DNA of 20,772 nucleotides from Bacteroidales bacterium. GTDB lineage: Bacteria > Bacteroidota > Bacteroidia > Bacteroidales > JAAUTT01. The position numbers were made by a program, and so were the translations under genes. The DNA lies in the NCBI GenBank assembly GCA_025350365.1, contig JANXXY010000415.1, forward strand, positions 1-20,772. The letters run 5' to 3'. Below, one piece after another: positions 1 through 8,218 of this stretch. How positions within the stretch are numbered: position 1 is the stretch's first letter; the number at the start of each line of letters is the position of its first letter. The notes under the pieces were generated by a model. It was given only the letters and a program-made list of their open reading frames with translations, did not search any database and was not told where the DNA came from.

Positions 1-3
1 GTG

Positions 4-42
4 AAAAGGGCAGAAATTTTAACCACATATTTCTACCCTTTT
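4..42 (-). terminator. Rho-independent terminator of the sigma/anti-sigma unit
   Basis: Bases 4-17 and 29-42 form a 14-pair inverted repeat with an 11-base loop, placed directly after the stop codon (44-46) of the minus-strand anti-sigma-like gene. The only non-Watson-Crick position (11/35) is a G-U pair in the minus-strand transcript but a C-A mismatch on the plus strand, so the hairpin fits the minus strand better. The minus-strand T tract is short (four T); the plus strand has a longer one, so it may also stop a plus-strand gene lying left of the window. Confidence 0.65.
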
Positions 43-43
43 T

Positions 44-1147
44 TTATTTATTCCGTTTATGGTGAACCTGAAATAAACCTGATTCTGTTTTAAATGACAT
101 GGCTGTTAATTTACCCGATTCATCAGCGATGCCAGTTAATTGTAAATTTGAGTCGGTTAATTGATTATATCCTTTAACACCTGCCTGTAAAATTTTAAAG
201 AACGAGAGTTTCCCTTTTGAATCCTCTACTTTTTCCAAACCCAAATTGTTTTTTATTTCTGATAAAGCATATTCTTTAAATGTGCTGGTCTTATTTACCT
301 GTTTAATAGTTGGTAATATAGATTTAATTGGTAAATTATTTTTAGTATTATAATTTTTTATATCAGTAACATAAGGGTTTATTAGTTTTATTGATGCGAT
401 GTGCATTGTATCTTTGCGCACGATTTCGGTATTCAGTACTTTTTCATTCATTAATTTATTACTTGAAGTGGGGTTGTTTAAATTACTAAATGACAATTTA
501 CTAAAATTGCTATTTACATTTACTAAAGCGCTTAAGGTGTTTACTTTAATTGGTTGTTTCTGACTAACAATGCTATGGGTATTGTCAGGTTTATTCAAGG
601 TAATAGCATTCATTTCCCTTACCACCTTTTCATTAAAATATTTCAAATAAATTCCCACCAATAAAGCCACACCGGCCGCAATCGACAACAACCTGTATAA
701 TGGATATATTAATCGTTTAGTTACTTTGCTGTGGTGTAACTGTTCTTTATTTTCAAATGTTATTTTTAGTTGAGGTTTTAGATATGTTTTTCCATAAAGG
801 TCAAAATCAATTACATATTTTGAATGTGTGGTTAAAAAGTCGAGAAATTCTTTTTCTTTTTCATCGGTTAACTGATGTTCGTGAAATGCAATGCAAAACT
901 CTTCAATAGTTGATTGTGAAAAAGGATACAGGTTAAATTCAAATTTTTTAAGAGATGTCTTATTTGAGTATATAATAGGTTCTGAGATTAACGGTGTTAG
1001 ATCTTCAGGTAAAAAATCTACTTTTAATTTCGGATTAATTGCGAGAAACGCTTCAAATTTTTGTACAGCAGATTTATCAAGATTACCTTCAAGATAGTCC
1101 AGAAAAAATTCTTCGTAGTTAATTTTGTTTATTTCCATTTTATTCAT
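44..1147 (-). CDS. Probable membrane anti-sigma factor
   Basis: This 367-residue protein is encoded immediately downstream of an ECF sigma factor, four bases after its stop codon, so the two are very likely co-transcribed and translationally coupled. The N-terminal 145 residues are soluble and contain EEFFLDYLEGNLD near residues 12-24, the type of opening common in Bacteroidota anti-sigma factors. One transmembrane helix is visible at about residues 147-168 (YPLYRLLSIAAGVALLVGIY). The remaining 200 residues are polar, rich in Asn, Ser and Lys, and presumably periplasmic. The expected role is to hold the sigma factor at the membrane until an envelope signal arrives; that is inferred from topology and position. 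There is no recognisable zinc-binding ZAS motif. The ATG at 1147 is preferred; a TTG at 1150 and an ATG at 1138 are alternatives. A hairpin terminator follows the stop. Confidence 0.7.
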   Translation of the reverse strand: MNKMEINKINYEEFFLDYLEGNLDKSAVQKFEAFLAINPKLKVDFLPEDLTPLISEPIIYSNKTSLKKFEFNLYPFSQSTIEEFCIAFHEHQLTDEKEKEFLDFLTTHSKYVIDFDLYGKTYLKPQLKITFENKEQLHHSKVTKRLIYPLYRLLSIAAGVALLVGIYLKYFNEKVVREMNAITLNKPDNTHSIVSQKQPIKVNTLSALVNVNSNFSKLSFSNLNNPTSSNKLMNEKVLNTEIVRKDTMHIASIKLINPYVTDIKNYNTKNNLPIKSILPTIKQVNKTSTFKEYALSEIKNNLGLEKVEDSKGKLSFFKILQAGVKGYNQLTDSNLQLTGIADESGKLTAMSFKTESGLFQVHHKRNK

Positions 1148-1150
1148 CAA

Positions 1151-1636
1151 TTAAATCAACATTTCGAGACTTACTATGTAGTTTTTAAGAAAAGCACGTG
1201 CCCTGAAAATGTAAACTTTCACTTGCGATTCGTTTAAACCGGTAATTTCTCCAATTTCTTCGTACGAATAACCTTCGTAATCGCGAAGCAAAACCGCAGA
1301 TCTCTGGATCTCTGGTAGACGGTTTAGAGCTTTATGAAGAATTTCGTTAAGATCGGAGAATTGTTCGCTATGAGAATATTCCCCCATATTCGTTTCTTCC
1401 AAAACGGTCATGCGCTTTTCTTTACGAATCAAATCAATCATGGTATGATACGCTGTTGAAAACAAGTATGACTTTACTTTTTCGTGTGAGACCGTTTCAA
1501 TTTTTATCCATAGTTTTTCGAAACTATCCTGCACAACATCTTTCGCTTTGTCCTCGTCTTTAATATTTTTAAGGATAAAACGGTACAAATTGTCGGAATA
1601 GAGATCTACACTCGTGTTATATTGATCTACATTCAT
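1151..1636 (-). CDS. ECF-type RNA polymerase sigma factor
   Basis: This 161-residue protein has the two-domain layout of sigma-70 ECF factors. Region 2 lies at about residues 8-75 and includes DKAKDVVQDSFEKLWIKI (core-binding and -10 recognition helices) followed by YLFSTAYHTMIDLIRKEKR. Region 4 lies at about residues 100-155, with LPEIQRSAVLLRDYEGYSY and the helix-turn-helix YEEIGEITGLNESQVKVYI. No region 1.1 or 3 is present and the length is typical. It should direct RNA polymerase to a small envelope or stress regulon, restrained by the membrane protein encoded just downstream. The upstream leader carries a tandem GAAAGTTA repeat (1675-1691) that might be part of an autoregulated promoter. 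The regulon cannot be told from this sequence. No SD motif is evident before the ATG. Confidence 0.92.
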   Translation of the reverse strand: MNVDQYNTSVDLYSDNLYRFILKNIKDEDKAKDVVQDSFEKLWIKIETVSHEKVKSYLFSTAYHTMIDLIRKEKRMTVLEETNMGEYSHSEQFSDLNEILHKALNRLPEIQRSAVLLRDYEGYSYEEIGEITGLNESQVKVYIFRARAFLKNYIVSLEMLI

Positions 1637-1692
1637 GTTTTTCTGAATTCGATGCTATGACGGATAACTCCCTGGAAAGTTACGAAAGTTAT

Positions 1693-1728
1693 AAAAAAAA
1701 AATCCCTCCCTTTAACAGAGAGAGATTT
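1693..1728 (-). terminator. Rho-independent terminator of the M16 protease operon
   Basis: Bases 1700-1711 pair with 1717-1728 around a 5-base loop. Two of the 12 pairs are G-U in the minus-strand transcript and would be mismatches on the plus strand. In minus-strand reading the stem is followed by an unbroken run of ten T (1702 down to 1693). It lies 21 bases past the stop of the downstream M16 gene, so it ends that operon and insulates the sigma factor gene beyond it. Confidence 0.88.
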
Positions 1729-1748
1729 ACAATTGAAGTATTATTTAA

Positions 1749-3824
1749 TTAGTTGAAAATTTCATCTTTTACGTCTGTATTTATAATAATTTCATCAACT
1801 GAAACTTCAAAAGTTTGTGGACCAGCCGATTGTTTCATTTTATTTGGAAATTTTAATCCGTTTACTTCGGTAAATTCTAATAATTCAGTTACCTGTGATA
1901 TTTTTCCAGTAGGGGAATCCTGTTCCGTTATTGATTTAACTTTTAGTCCGGTTTCAACTGAAAAATAATCCACAGTAATGGCTTTGGATGGCGAAGTTAC
2001 TTCAATCATATAAGCATCCTTGCCGCTAACCTGCGATATTTCTTTTAATTCAGTTTTATACCCCAATGATTCATACTTCAACTCGGGGACTATTTCTGCT
2101 TCCATTTTAATTTTTTCTAACTCAGGGCCTAATAAATCTTTTGCTCCCTGCATGCCGGATATTTTACCTTTACCATCATTCAATACTTGTTTTTGGACAG
2201 TTTGCCCGTTCATAACAATTTCAGATAAATATTTCCCCGGAAATTTATAAACAATATTCATGCTCAATGCCATCCCCTGAACGGACACTTTTCCTTTCAT
2301 GGTTAAATCCTTAACCTTTGATATGTTGGCGATTCCGCCAATTGCCTCAACGTATTGTTTAAGTATCGATTGAGCTGTAACACCTACAGGTAGGGTTTTC
2401 CCTTTTTGAGAAGGATCATAGGGGTTTGCATCCACGTCGTAATACCCTAATTTACCATCTTTACTGTATTTTTTGAGTTTTTCAGCAATTTCTGAAGCTT
2501 TGCCAACAACCAAAATTTCAGATTGATCTGGTAAAATGTATTTTTTGGCAGTTTCCTGAACTTCGGACGGCGTTATTGCTTCAATTCGTTTTAAATAGGT
2601 TGAGTAAAAATCTTTTGGGAGTTTATATCGTTCTGTATTTATTGCGAAAGAGGCGATGGTTTGCGGACTTTCTAATGACAATGCAAAATTTCCCATCATA
2701 TAATTTTTTACCATTTTTAATTCGCTTTCTTGCACAGGTTCTTCACGAAGACGTTTCATTTCGTAGAGTATTTCACCCACGGCACTATCCGTAACAGCAT
2801 TACGGACACTTGTGCTTGCCTTAAAGTTCCCAATGATTGGATCATAATTGAAATTTGAATATGCTCCATACGTAAAGGCATGTTTTTCACGCAAGTTGAG
2901 GAATAACCGGAATATTCCACCTCCAAGAATGGTGTTTGTAACTCTGGTTTTAATAAAATCCGGACTCCCAATATTTATGTCTACCGGATAGCTAATATTT
3001 ATTACCGATTGAACTGATTGTGGCCTGTCAACAATTGCAACCACTGTGAACTTAGGGGGCTGAGGTTTAAGATAGGTTGGCGATTTTACAATGCCTTTTT
3101 TCCATTTACCAAAATATTTTTCGATTAGTTTTTTAGCCTCAGCCGGGTTAATATCACCAACGATGGCTAAATACGCAATATTTGGATTGAAATATTTTTG
3201 ATAATACTGGGAGCACATATCCAGTGAAATATTTTTTATTGACGATTCTGTTTCAAATTCACCATATGGATGACTTTTTCCATAAGTGAGTGCTGATGAT
3301 ACATTGGCTGAAATAGAATTAGGATCGTCTTTGTTTGCTGCTATACCTGAAAGGGATTGAGTCCTGATTTTCTCCAATTCCTCATTTTTGAAAACGGAAT
3401 TCATGGTAACATCTGCAAATACATCGAGTAATTTCTCGGTGTGCTTTTTTAGAGACGATGCATATATTCCTTCAGAATTCGCACTTAAACTAGCTGCGAT
3501 AAAATCAACCTCTTCATTTATTTGGTCTTTTGTCCTGGTTTTAGTTCCGGTGCCAATAAGTTCTGATGTTACTGATCCTATTCCAGTATTTGCACCTTCT
3601 GTTTCAGGATCGAATATTAACGAAATGGAATATGATACTCTTGGTAGTCGATGGTTTTCAACTACAAATACTTTTAATCCATTTGCTAATTCAAACTTTG
3701 TGTAATCACCTATTTGAATTTTTGGAGCAGGAGCCGCTTGCGGAGCTTTTGTCCTATCAACCTGAGCAAAAATGCTGGTTACTGTAAAAGTTAACACAAC
3801 AATACTATATAATAGATTTTTCAT
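1749..3824 (-). CDS. M16 family peptidase-like protein, non-catalytic subunit with C-terminal extra domain
   Basis: This 691-residue exported protein has a signal peptide (residues 1-20, cut after IFA). The M16 N-terminal fold spans about 40-190 and the M16 C-terminal fold about 200-390 (FNPNIAYLAIVGDIN, then LREKHAFTYGAYSNF). Where active M16 enzymes have HxxEH, this protein reads S-V-T-S-E at 84-88, so it cannot bind zinc in the usual way. The preceding gene encodes an M16 protein with an intact HFFEH. M16B enzymes often work as an active plus an inactive subunit, which is the likely arrangement here, in the periplasm. Residues about 485-690 form an additional domain, mostly beta and resembling lipoprotein-carrier (LolA-like) folds in pattern only. 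The start is well fixed: AGGAGG (3836-3831) precedes the ATG and overlaps the upstream stop. The substrate is unknown. Confidence 0.85.
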   Translation of the reverse strand: MKNLLYSIVVLTFTVTSIFAQVDRTKAPQAAPAPKIQIGDYTKFELANGLKVFVVENHRLPRVSYSISLIFDPETEGANTGIGSVTSELIGTGTKTRTKDQINEEVDFIAASLSANSEGIYASSLKKHTEKLLDVFADVTMNSVFKNEELEKIRTQSLSGIAANKDDPNSISANVSSALTYGKSHPYGEFETESSIKNISLDMCSQYYQKYFNPNIAYLAIVGDINPAEAKKLIEKYFGKWKKGIVKSPTYLKPQPPKFTVVAIVDRPQSVQSVINISYPVDINIGSPDFIKTRVTNTILGGGIFRLFLNLREKHAFTYGAYSNFNYDPIIGNFKASTSVRNAVTDSAVGEILYEMKRLREEPVQESELKMVKNYMMGNFALSLESPQTIASFAINTERYKLPKDFYSTYLKRIEAITPSEVQETAKKYILPDQSEILVVGKASEIAEKLKKYSKDGKLGYYDVDANPYDPSQKGKTLPVGVTAQSILKQYVEAIGGIANISKVKDLTMKGKVSVQGMALSMNIVYKFPGKYLSEIVMNGQTVQKQVLNDGKGKISGMQGAKDLLGPELEKIKMEAEIVPELKYESLGYKTELKEISQVSGKDAYMIEVTSPSKAITVDYFSVETGLKVKSITEQDSPTGKISQVTELLEFTEVNGLKFPNKMKQSAGPQTFEVSVDEIIINTDVKDEIFN

Positions 3825-3830
3825 GAATTA

Positions 3831-3836
3831 GCCTCC
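3831..3836 (-). promoter_or_regulatory. Consensus Shine-Dalgarno overlapping the upstream stop
   Basis: Minus-strand reading gives TAAGGAGGCTAATTCATG: the TAA ends the catalytic M16 gene, AGGAGG starts within the next bases, and the ATG of the non-catalytic M16 gene follows after 6 bases. Such a perfect anti-SD match is uncommon in Bacteroidota, where most genes lack one. It fixes the start and suggests coupled, balanced translation of the two subunits. Confidence 0.7.
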
Positions 3837-5171
3837 TTATTTTTTAAATGACTCAGGTAAATAATATAGAACCAAACGATTTTCGGGTTTTAAATATTGA
3901 TTTGCAACTCGTTTAATGTCCTCTTTAGTTATTTGCTGGTATTTTTGAATTTCAGTATTTATCAGGTTAGTATTTTTAAAATAGATATAAAAATTAGCCA
4001 AAGTGGAGGAAATTCCTTGCATGGTGGAATTTCGGCTATAAAAATCGTTTTCAATTTGGTTTTTTATTTTCTGAAAGTCACTATCACTTATATTACTTGC
4101 TTTTGCTTTTTCTATTTCAGTATTAATAGCTGCATCAAGGTCTTCAGCTTTTTTACCGAGGTTTGCAAAGCCATATGCAATAAAAAGACCTGCATCTTCC
4201 AAACTAAAAGGGATAGCGCCAACTTGCATGGCTATTTGTTGTTGATCAACCAGAGATTTATATAATTGTGAACTTTTACCTCCGGCCATCCATTTTTGTA
4301 ACATATCTAAGGAATATGAATCTGGTGTTCCCATTGCTGGAATATGATATGCATAGAGAACTACCGGTAATTGAACTTTGTCATACGCATTCACTTTAAT
4401 TTCACTGGTTTGAAGAGGTTCTTTCTCTTTTGGCCTGAATATCTCATGATTTCCGTTTGGGATATCTTCAAAATATTTTTTAACCATTATAGTTAGAGCT
4501 TCAATTTGGATATCGCCGGCAATTACTAATACTGCGTTTTCCGGAACATAGAAATGTTTGTAAAAGTCCATAAATTCTGAGTTCCGGGCTTGGTCAATGT
4601 ACTGAGCTTCACCTATAGGCATCCAACGGTATGGATGTACTTTAAATGAATTTGAAAAAACTTCCGGAAGAAGCCGGCCATAAGGTCTATTTTCCAGTGA
4701 TTGTTTTCTTTCTTCCTTTACTACTTTTCGCTGAGTTTCAATTCCTGTACTGTCAATTCTCAAATGAAGCATCCTTTCCGATTCCAACCACAAACCAAGT
4801 TCCAGTTGATTCGATGGAAGGACTTCGTAATATTGAGTAACATCAAATGAAGTAGAGGCATTGTTATTACCTCCGGCATTTTGTACATATTTAAAATATG
4901 CGCCTCTATCGATGTTTTCTGATCCTTCGAACATTAAATGTTCAAAGAAATGTGCAAAACCTGTGCGGTCGGACTTTTCATTTTTTGAGCCAACGTGGTA
5001 CATTAAATTGATGGCTACTGTTGGTGTTGAATTATTCTGATGAAGAATAACATGTAACCCATTTTTCAGGTCAAACTCTTTAAATTCAATTTTGCCTGAT
5101 TGCGCGAAGCTTCCCGATCCACTTATAAAAAGCAGGAAGCCTAATAACAAAAGTGTTTTAACTTTTTTCAT
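3837..5171 (-). CDS. M16 family zinc metallopeptidase, catalytic subunit
   Basis: This 444-residue protein has a signal peptide (residues 1-23, ending SGSGSFAQ), so it acts outside the cytoplasm. The N-terminal M16 domain (about 27-185) carries the inverted zinc motif H74-F-F-E77-H78. The third zinc ligand is the glutamate at 153/154 in KVVKEERKQ, about 75 residues further on, as the family requires. The GGNNNASTSFD stretch (100-110) that follows is also typical of the active subunit. The M16 C-terminal domain spans about 190-370 (FYVPENAVLVIAGDI). Length fits a single-unit M16B (processing-protease-like) subunit. It is first in a two-gene operon with an M16 partner lacking the zinc motif, so a heterodimeric periplasmic peptidase is the likely product. 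The natural substrate is not predictable from sequence. The operon is divergent from the crt operon. Confidence 0.92.
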   Translation of the reverse strand: MKKVKTLLLLGFLLFISGSGSFAQSGKIEFKEFDLKNGLHVILHQNNSTPTVAINLMYHVGSKNEKSDRTGFAHFFEHLMFEGSENIDRGAYFKYVQNAGGNNNASTSFDVTQYYEVLPSNQLELGLWLESERMLHLRIDSTGIETQRKVVKEERKQSLENRPYGRLLPEVFSNSFKVHPYRWMPIGEAQYIDQARNSEFMDFYKHFYVPENAVLVIAGDIQIEALTIMVKKYFEDIPNGNHEIFRPKEKEPLQTSEIKVNAYDKVQLPVVLYAYHIPAMGTPDSYSLDMLQKWMAGGKSSQLYKSLVDQQQIAMQVGAIPFSLEDAGLFIAYGFANLGKKAEDLDAAINTEIEKAKASNISDSDFQKIKNQIENDFYSRNSTMQGISSTLANFYIYFKNTNLINTEIQKYQQITKEDIKRVANQYLKPENRLVLYYLPESFKK

Positions 5172-5352
5172 TTGTATTTTTTAGGTTTTTGAAAAAATAA
5201 ATATATAAAAACTTCACTGATATATAATGTATTTGAATAAAAACTTTTTATTAGGTTATATCCTCGTGGTAATAAATGTACAATTATCAATGTTATTAAA
5301 TGAACAAAAAAAAAATTTGAGTGTCTATATCATATAAAATCATTTGTTTGAA
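5172..5352. other. Divergent intergenic region between the M16 and crt operons
   Basis: This 181-base, very AT-rich spacer must hold the promoters of both flanking operons. It contains a ten-A run (5306-5315). I found no exact TAnnTTTG -7 element facing either gene; the nearest, TACATTTA on the minus strand around 5275-5282, has one mismatch and no well-spaced TTTG. No operator-like palindrome for a light or cobalamin regulator was recognised. Confidence 0.4.
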
Positions 5353-6828
5353 ATGGAATGTGTTTCAATAATTGGTGCAGGATTTTCAGGTCTTTCAGCA
5401 GCTGGTGTATTGGCTAAAAAGGGATTTAACGTGGATGTTTACGAAAAAAATTCCCAGCCGGGCGGCCGTGCATCCAAACTGCAATCCGATGGCTTTACCT
5501 TTGATATGGGGCCTACGTGGTATTGGATGCCTGATGTTTTTGAGCGATATTTTGCCCTTTTTGGAAAATCTGTGGATGATTTTTACACATTAAAACGATT
5601 GGATCCATCCTATCGGATGTTTTTTGGAAAGAACGATTTTATTGATGTTCCTGCCAGTTTGAACGAACTCTATAATTTGTTTGAACAAATTGAATCGGGA
5701 AGTTCCGATAAGCTTAAGAAATTTTTAAGTGATGCCGAATTTAAATACAATATTGGAATTAAAGAAATTGTTTACAAGCCTGGCAGTTCTATTTTTGAGT
5801 ATTTTGATTTCAAGATAATTAAAGGAATATCCAGACTTGATTTTTTTCAATCCATGACATCTTATGTGAAATCAAAATTTAAGGATCCACGGATTATAAA
5901 AATACTTGAATTTCCCGTTATATTTCTGGGAGCAACACCGTCAGAAACTCCTGCACTATATAGCATGATGAATTATGCCGACCTGGTATTAGGTACGTGG
6001 TATCCGGTAGGTGGAATGAGCAGGGTAGTTGACGCGATGTTAGAGCTAAATTCTTCACTTGGTGTTAAATTTCATTTTAATAGCGAAGTAAATAATATTG
6101 AAGTAAATAATAAAAAGGTCGAAAAAATTATAGTAAATGGGTCATCTGTAAAAACAAATATTTTAATTGCAAGCGGTGATTATCACCACATCGAACAGAA
6201 ATTGCTACCTGAAAAATATAGGGAATATTCTGAAAAGTATTGGCAATCGCGAAAATTGGCGCCTTCTGCCCTTTTATTTTTTCTGGGCGTTAATAAAAAA
6301 GTTAAAAATCTGTTACATCATAATCTTTTTTTTGATCAGGATTTTAGTAAACATGCGGATGAAATTTATAAAAATCCGCAATGGCCAACAAATCCTGCCA
6401 TTTATGTATCAGTTAGTTCTAAAACCGATTTGTCTGTGGCTCCCGATGGATTTGAAAATATAATCATCCTCATTCCTGTTGCTCCCGGGCTTAACGACAC
6501 AGAGGAAATTCGCGAACGATATTACGATTTAGTCATGGATCGATTAGAGTATATTACCGGCGACAGTATAAAAGCTCATGTTATTTTTAAACGTACATAT
6601 GCCCATCGTGATTTCGAAACAGATTATCACGCATTTAAAGGGAATGCGTATGGTTTGGCGAACACTCTTTTGCAAACTGCAATATTTAAACCTAAAATGA
6701 AAAGCAAAAAGCTTTCTAATTTGTTTTATTGTGGTCAACTAACTGTGCCCGGTCCCGGAGTTCCACCTTCAATTATTTCCGGCGAAATTGCTGCTAGTTT
6801 GGTTGTTCAATATACTAAAAATCAATAA
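5353..6828 (+). CDS. crtI: Phytoene desaturase CrtI
   Basis: This 491-residue FAD-dependent amine-oxidoreductase-type enzyme desaturates phytoene stepwise, most likely to lycopene, at the membrane. The dinucleotide-binding fold opens the protein: IIGAGFSGLSAAG (residues 6-18) with the ribose-binding acid at E31, then QPGGRASKLQSDG (35-47). The stretch FTFDMGPTWYWMPDVF at about 48-63 is characteristic of Bacteroidota CrtI. The C-terminal carotenoid-desaturase signature is present as FYCGQLTVPGPGVPPSII. Length is normal for the family (about 490). The ATG at 5353 is preferred because it puts the Rossmann strand at the usual distance; an in-frame TTG at 5344 would add three residues. It is first in a five-gene operon, with crtB starting one base after its stop. 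Confidence 0.95.
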   Translation: MECVSIIGAGFSGLSAAGVLAKKGFNVDVYEKNSQPGGRASKLQSDGFTFDMGPTWYWMPDVFERYFALFGKSVDDFYTLKRLDPSYRMFFGKNDFIDVPASLNELYNLFEQIESGSSDKLKKFLSDAEFKYNIGIKEIVYKPGSSIFEYFDFKIIKGISRLDFFQSMTSYVKSKFKDPRIIKILEFPVIFLGATPSETPALYSMMNYADLVLGTWYPVGGMSRVVDAMLELNSSLGVKFHFNSEVNNIEVNNKKVEKIIVNGSSVKTNILIASGDYHHIEQKLLPEKYREYSEKYWQSRKLAPSALLFFLGVNKKVKNLLHHNLFFDQDFSKHADEIYKNPQWPTNPAIYVSVSSKTDLSVAPDGFENIIILIPVAPGLNDTEEIRERYYDLVMDRLEYITGDSIKAHVIFKRTYAHRDFETDYHAFKGNAYGLANTLLQTAIFKPKMKSKKLSNLFYCGQLTVPGPGVPPSIISGEIAASLVVQYTKNQ

Positions 6829-6829
6829 T

Positions 6830-7678
6830 ATGAAAGAACTATTTGATCAGATTTCGTTTGAAGTCAGTAAGCTGGCAACAAAACGCTATAGTACGTCATT
6901 TTCTTTGGGAATCCGGTTTATTGAACCTAAAATCCGTAATGCTATTTATTCCATTTATGGATTTGTGCGATTTGCCGACGAAATTGTAGATACGTTTCAC
7001 GATTATGATAAGGAAATGTTGTTCGCGCGTTTTAAAGGTGATGCGTATACTGCAATTGAAGAGGAAATAAGTTTGAACCCAATTTTAAATAGCTTTCAGG
7101 ATACAGTAAGAAAATTCCATATTGACAAAGAATTAATTGCAACTTTTCTTAAAAGTATGGAAATGGATTTATACAAGAATAATTATGATTATGATGGTTA
7201 TAATGAATATATTGTTGGAAGTGCAGAAGTTGTGGGTCTGATGTGCTTAAAGGTTTATTGCAATGGAGATGAGGAATCATATAAATCACTTAAATATTAT
7301 GCCGAAAGGTTAGGCTCAGCATATCAGAAAATTAATTTTTTACGCGATTTGAGTGCTGATTATAATAAGCTGGGAAGAGTTTATTTCCCAGGAGTTGATA
7401 TTAAGGAATTTAATGAATGTGTGAAACAAAAAATTCTACTGGATATTGAGAAGGACTTTTTGGAAGGATATAAGGGAATTTTAAAACTACCAAAAAATTC
7501 GCGGTTTGGAGTATATCTGTCTTATATTTATTTTTACTCCTTATTTCAAAAAATAAGGTTTATGCGACCTGAACTAATTCTCCAAAAACGAATCAGGATT
7601 CCAGATAGTTATAAGTTTTATCTATTTTTTAACTCATATGTTAAAAACAAGTTACATTTGATTCAATGGCAAAATTAA
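6830..7678 (+). CDS. crtB: Phytoene synthase CrtB
   Basis: This 282-residue squalene/phytoene synthase condenses two geranylgeranyl diphosphates into phytoene, supplying CrtI. Both aspartate-rich magnesium/diphosphate sites are present: D50-E-I-V-D54 (within VRFADEIVDTF) and D173-L-S-A-D177 (within INFLRDLSADY), followed by the conserved RVYFP at about 183-187. The early RYSTSFSLG (19-27) is also typical of the family. The ATG at 6830 lies one base after the crtI stop. Reading further upstream would place the start inside crtI and add residues with no family counterpart. Its last 13 bases overlap the next gene. No GGPP synthase gene occurs in the window, so the substrate must come from elsewhere in the genome. 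Confidence 0.95.
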   Translation: MKELFDQISFEVSKLATKRYSTSFSLGIRFIEPKIRNAIYSIYGFVRFADEIVDTFHDYDKEMLFARFKGDAYTAIEEEISLNPILNSFQDTVRKFHIDKELIATFLKSMEMDLYKNNYDYDGYNEYIVGSAEVVGLMCLKVYCNGDEESYKSLKYYAERLGSAYQKINFLRDLSADYNKLGRVYFPGVDIKEFNECVKQKILLDIEKDFLEGYKGILKLPKNSRFGVYLSYIYFYSLFQKIRFMRPELILQKRIRIPDSYKFYLFFNSYVKNKLHLIQWQN

Positions 7679-8208
7679 TTTTTTCCATATGGCTTACTTT
7701 TAGTGTAGGTGTATTATTTTCTCAGACGATGACCATTTCTCAGGTACGCGATCTTTTTTTTAAAGCAGGATTTGATCCATCTATTTCGGTAATACTATAT
7801 AACCAATTATCGACCTGTAATGTATCTAATCCATTGTATAAAGCTTACAGAGGTGTATCCGAAGCTATGAAAGCGCAATCTAAGATTAATATTTATAAAA
7901 AATATAAACTTTTTATATCAGGCAGAGATACCTTGGAGAAAGCATTAAAAGAGTCGCCCGGGAATTATGAAATAAGGTTTATTAGATTTCAATTTCAAAG
8001 CAATATACCATCGTTTCTAGGATATAATAATATGGCTGTGGACAAGAAATTTCTTTTATATAATGCAAAGTCTTATTTTTCATCTTGCGAGGATAAAAAT
8101 TTTTCTGATAAGTTATTCACGGTTTTATCCCGATCGAAATTTTTTTCTGAAAAAGAGCAGAAAGAAATTATGCTTATCAGTTTAACTGGAATGGTTTTTA
8201 ACAATTAA
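7666..8208 (+). CDS. Secreted protein of unknown function within the crt operon
   Basis: I do not recognise a named family. This 180-residue protein starts with a clear signal peptide (MAKLIFSIWLTFSVGVLFSQ, probable cut around residue 19), so it should be periplasmic or envelope-located. The mature part looks mostly helical. It contains NPLYKAYRGVSEAMKAQSK (about 55-73), then ESPGNYEIRFIRFQFQSN (about 96-113) and SFLGYNN, a pattern I recall from uncharacterised Bacteroidota proteins and loosely like TPR helices. Two cysteines lie in the mature part, in STCNV and SSCED. The ATG lies within the last 13 bases of crtB, and crtZ follows after 10 bases, so it is co-transcribed and probably translationally coupled with carotenoid genes. 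A role in pigment handling or envelope assembly is only an inference from position. Confidence 0.8.
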   Translation: MAKLIFSIWLTFSVGVLFSQTMTISQVRDLFFKAGFDPSISVILYNQLSTCNVSNPLYKAYRGVSEAMKAQSKINIYKKYKLFISGRDTLEKALKESPGNYEIRFIRFQFQSNIPSFLGYNNMAVDKKFLLYNAKSYFSSCEDKNFSDKLFTVLSRSKFFSEKEQKEIMLISLTGMVFNN

Positions 8209-8218
8209 ATTATTGATT

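Noticed and set aside
3388..3705. 105-codon plus-strand open frame opposite the non-catalytic M16 gene
   Set aside because: It is antisense to a well-supported protein with signal peptide and domains, and its translation shows no domain, start signal or family-like pattern.
5172..5352. Light- or cobalamin-dependent operator for the crt operon
   Set aside because: I looked for a clear palindrome or repeated operator and found only AT-rich sequence. No MerR/CarH-type regulator gene is nearby.
6788..6829. Upstream start for crtB inside crtI
   Set aside because: It would add 14 residues with no counterpart in phytoene synthases. The ATG at 6830, one base after the crtI stop, gives the normal N-terminus.
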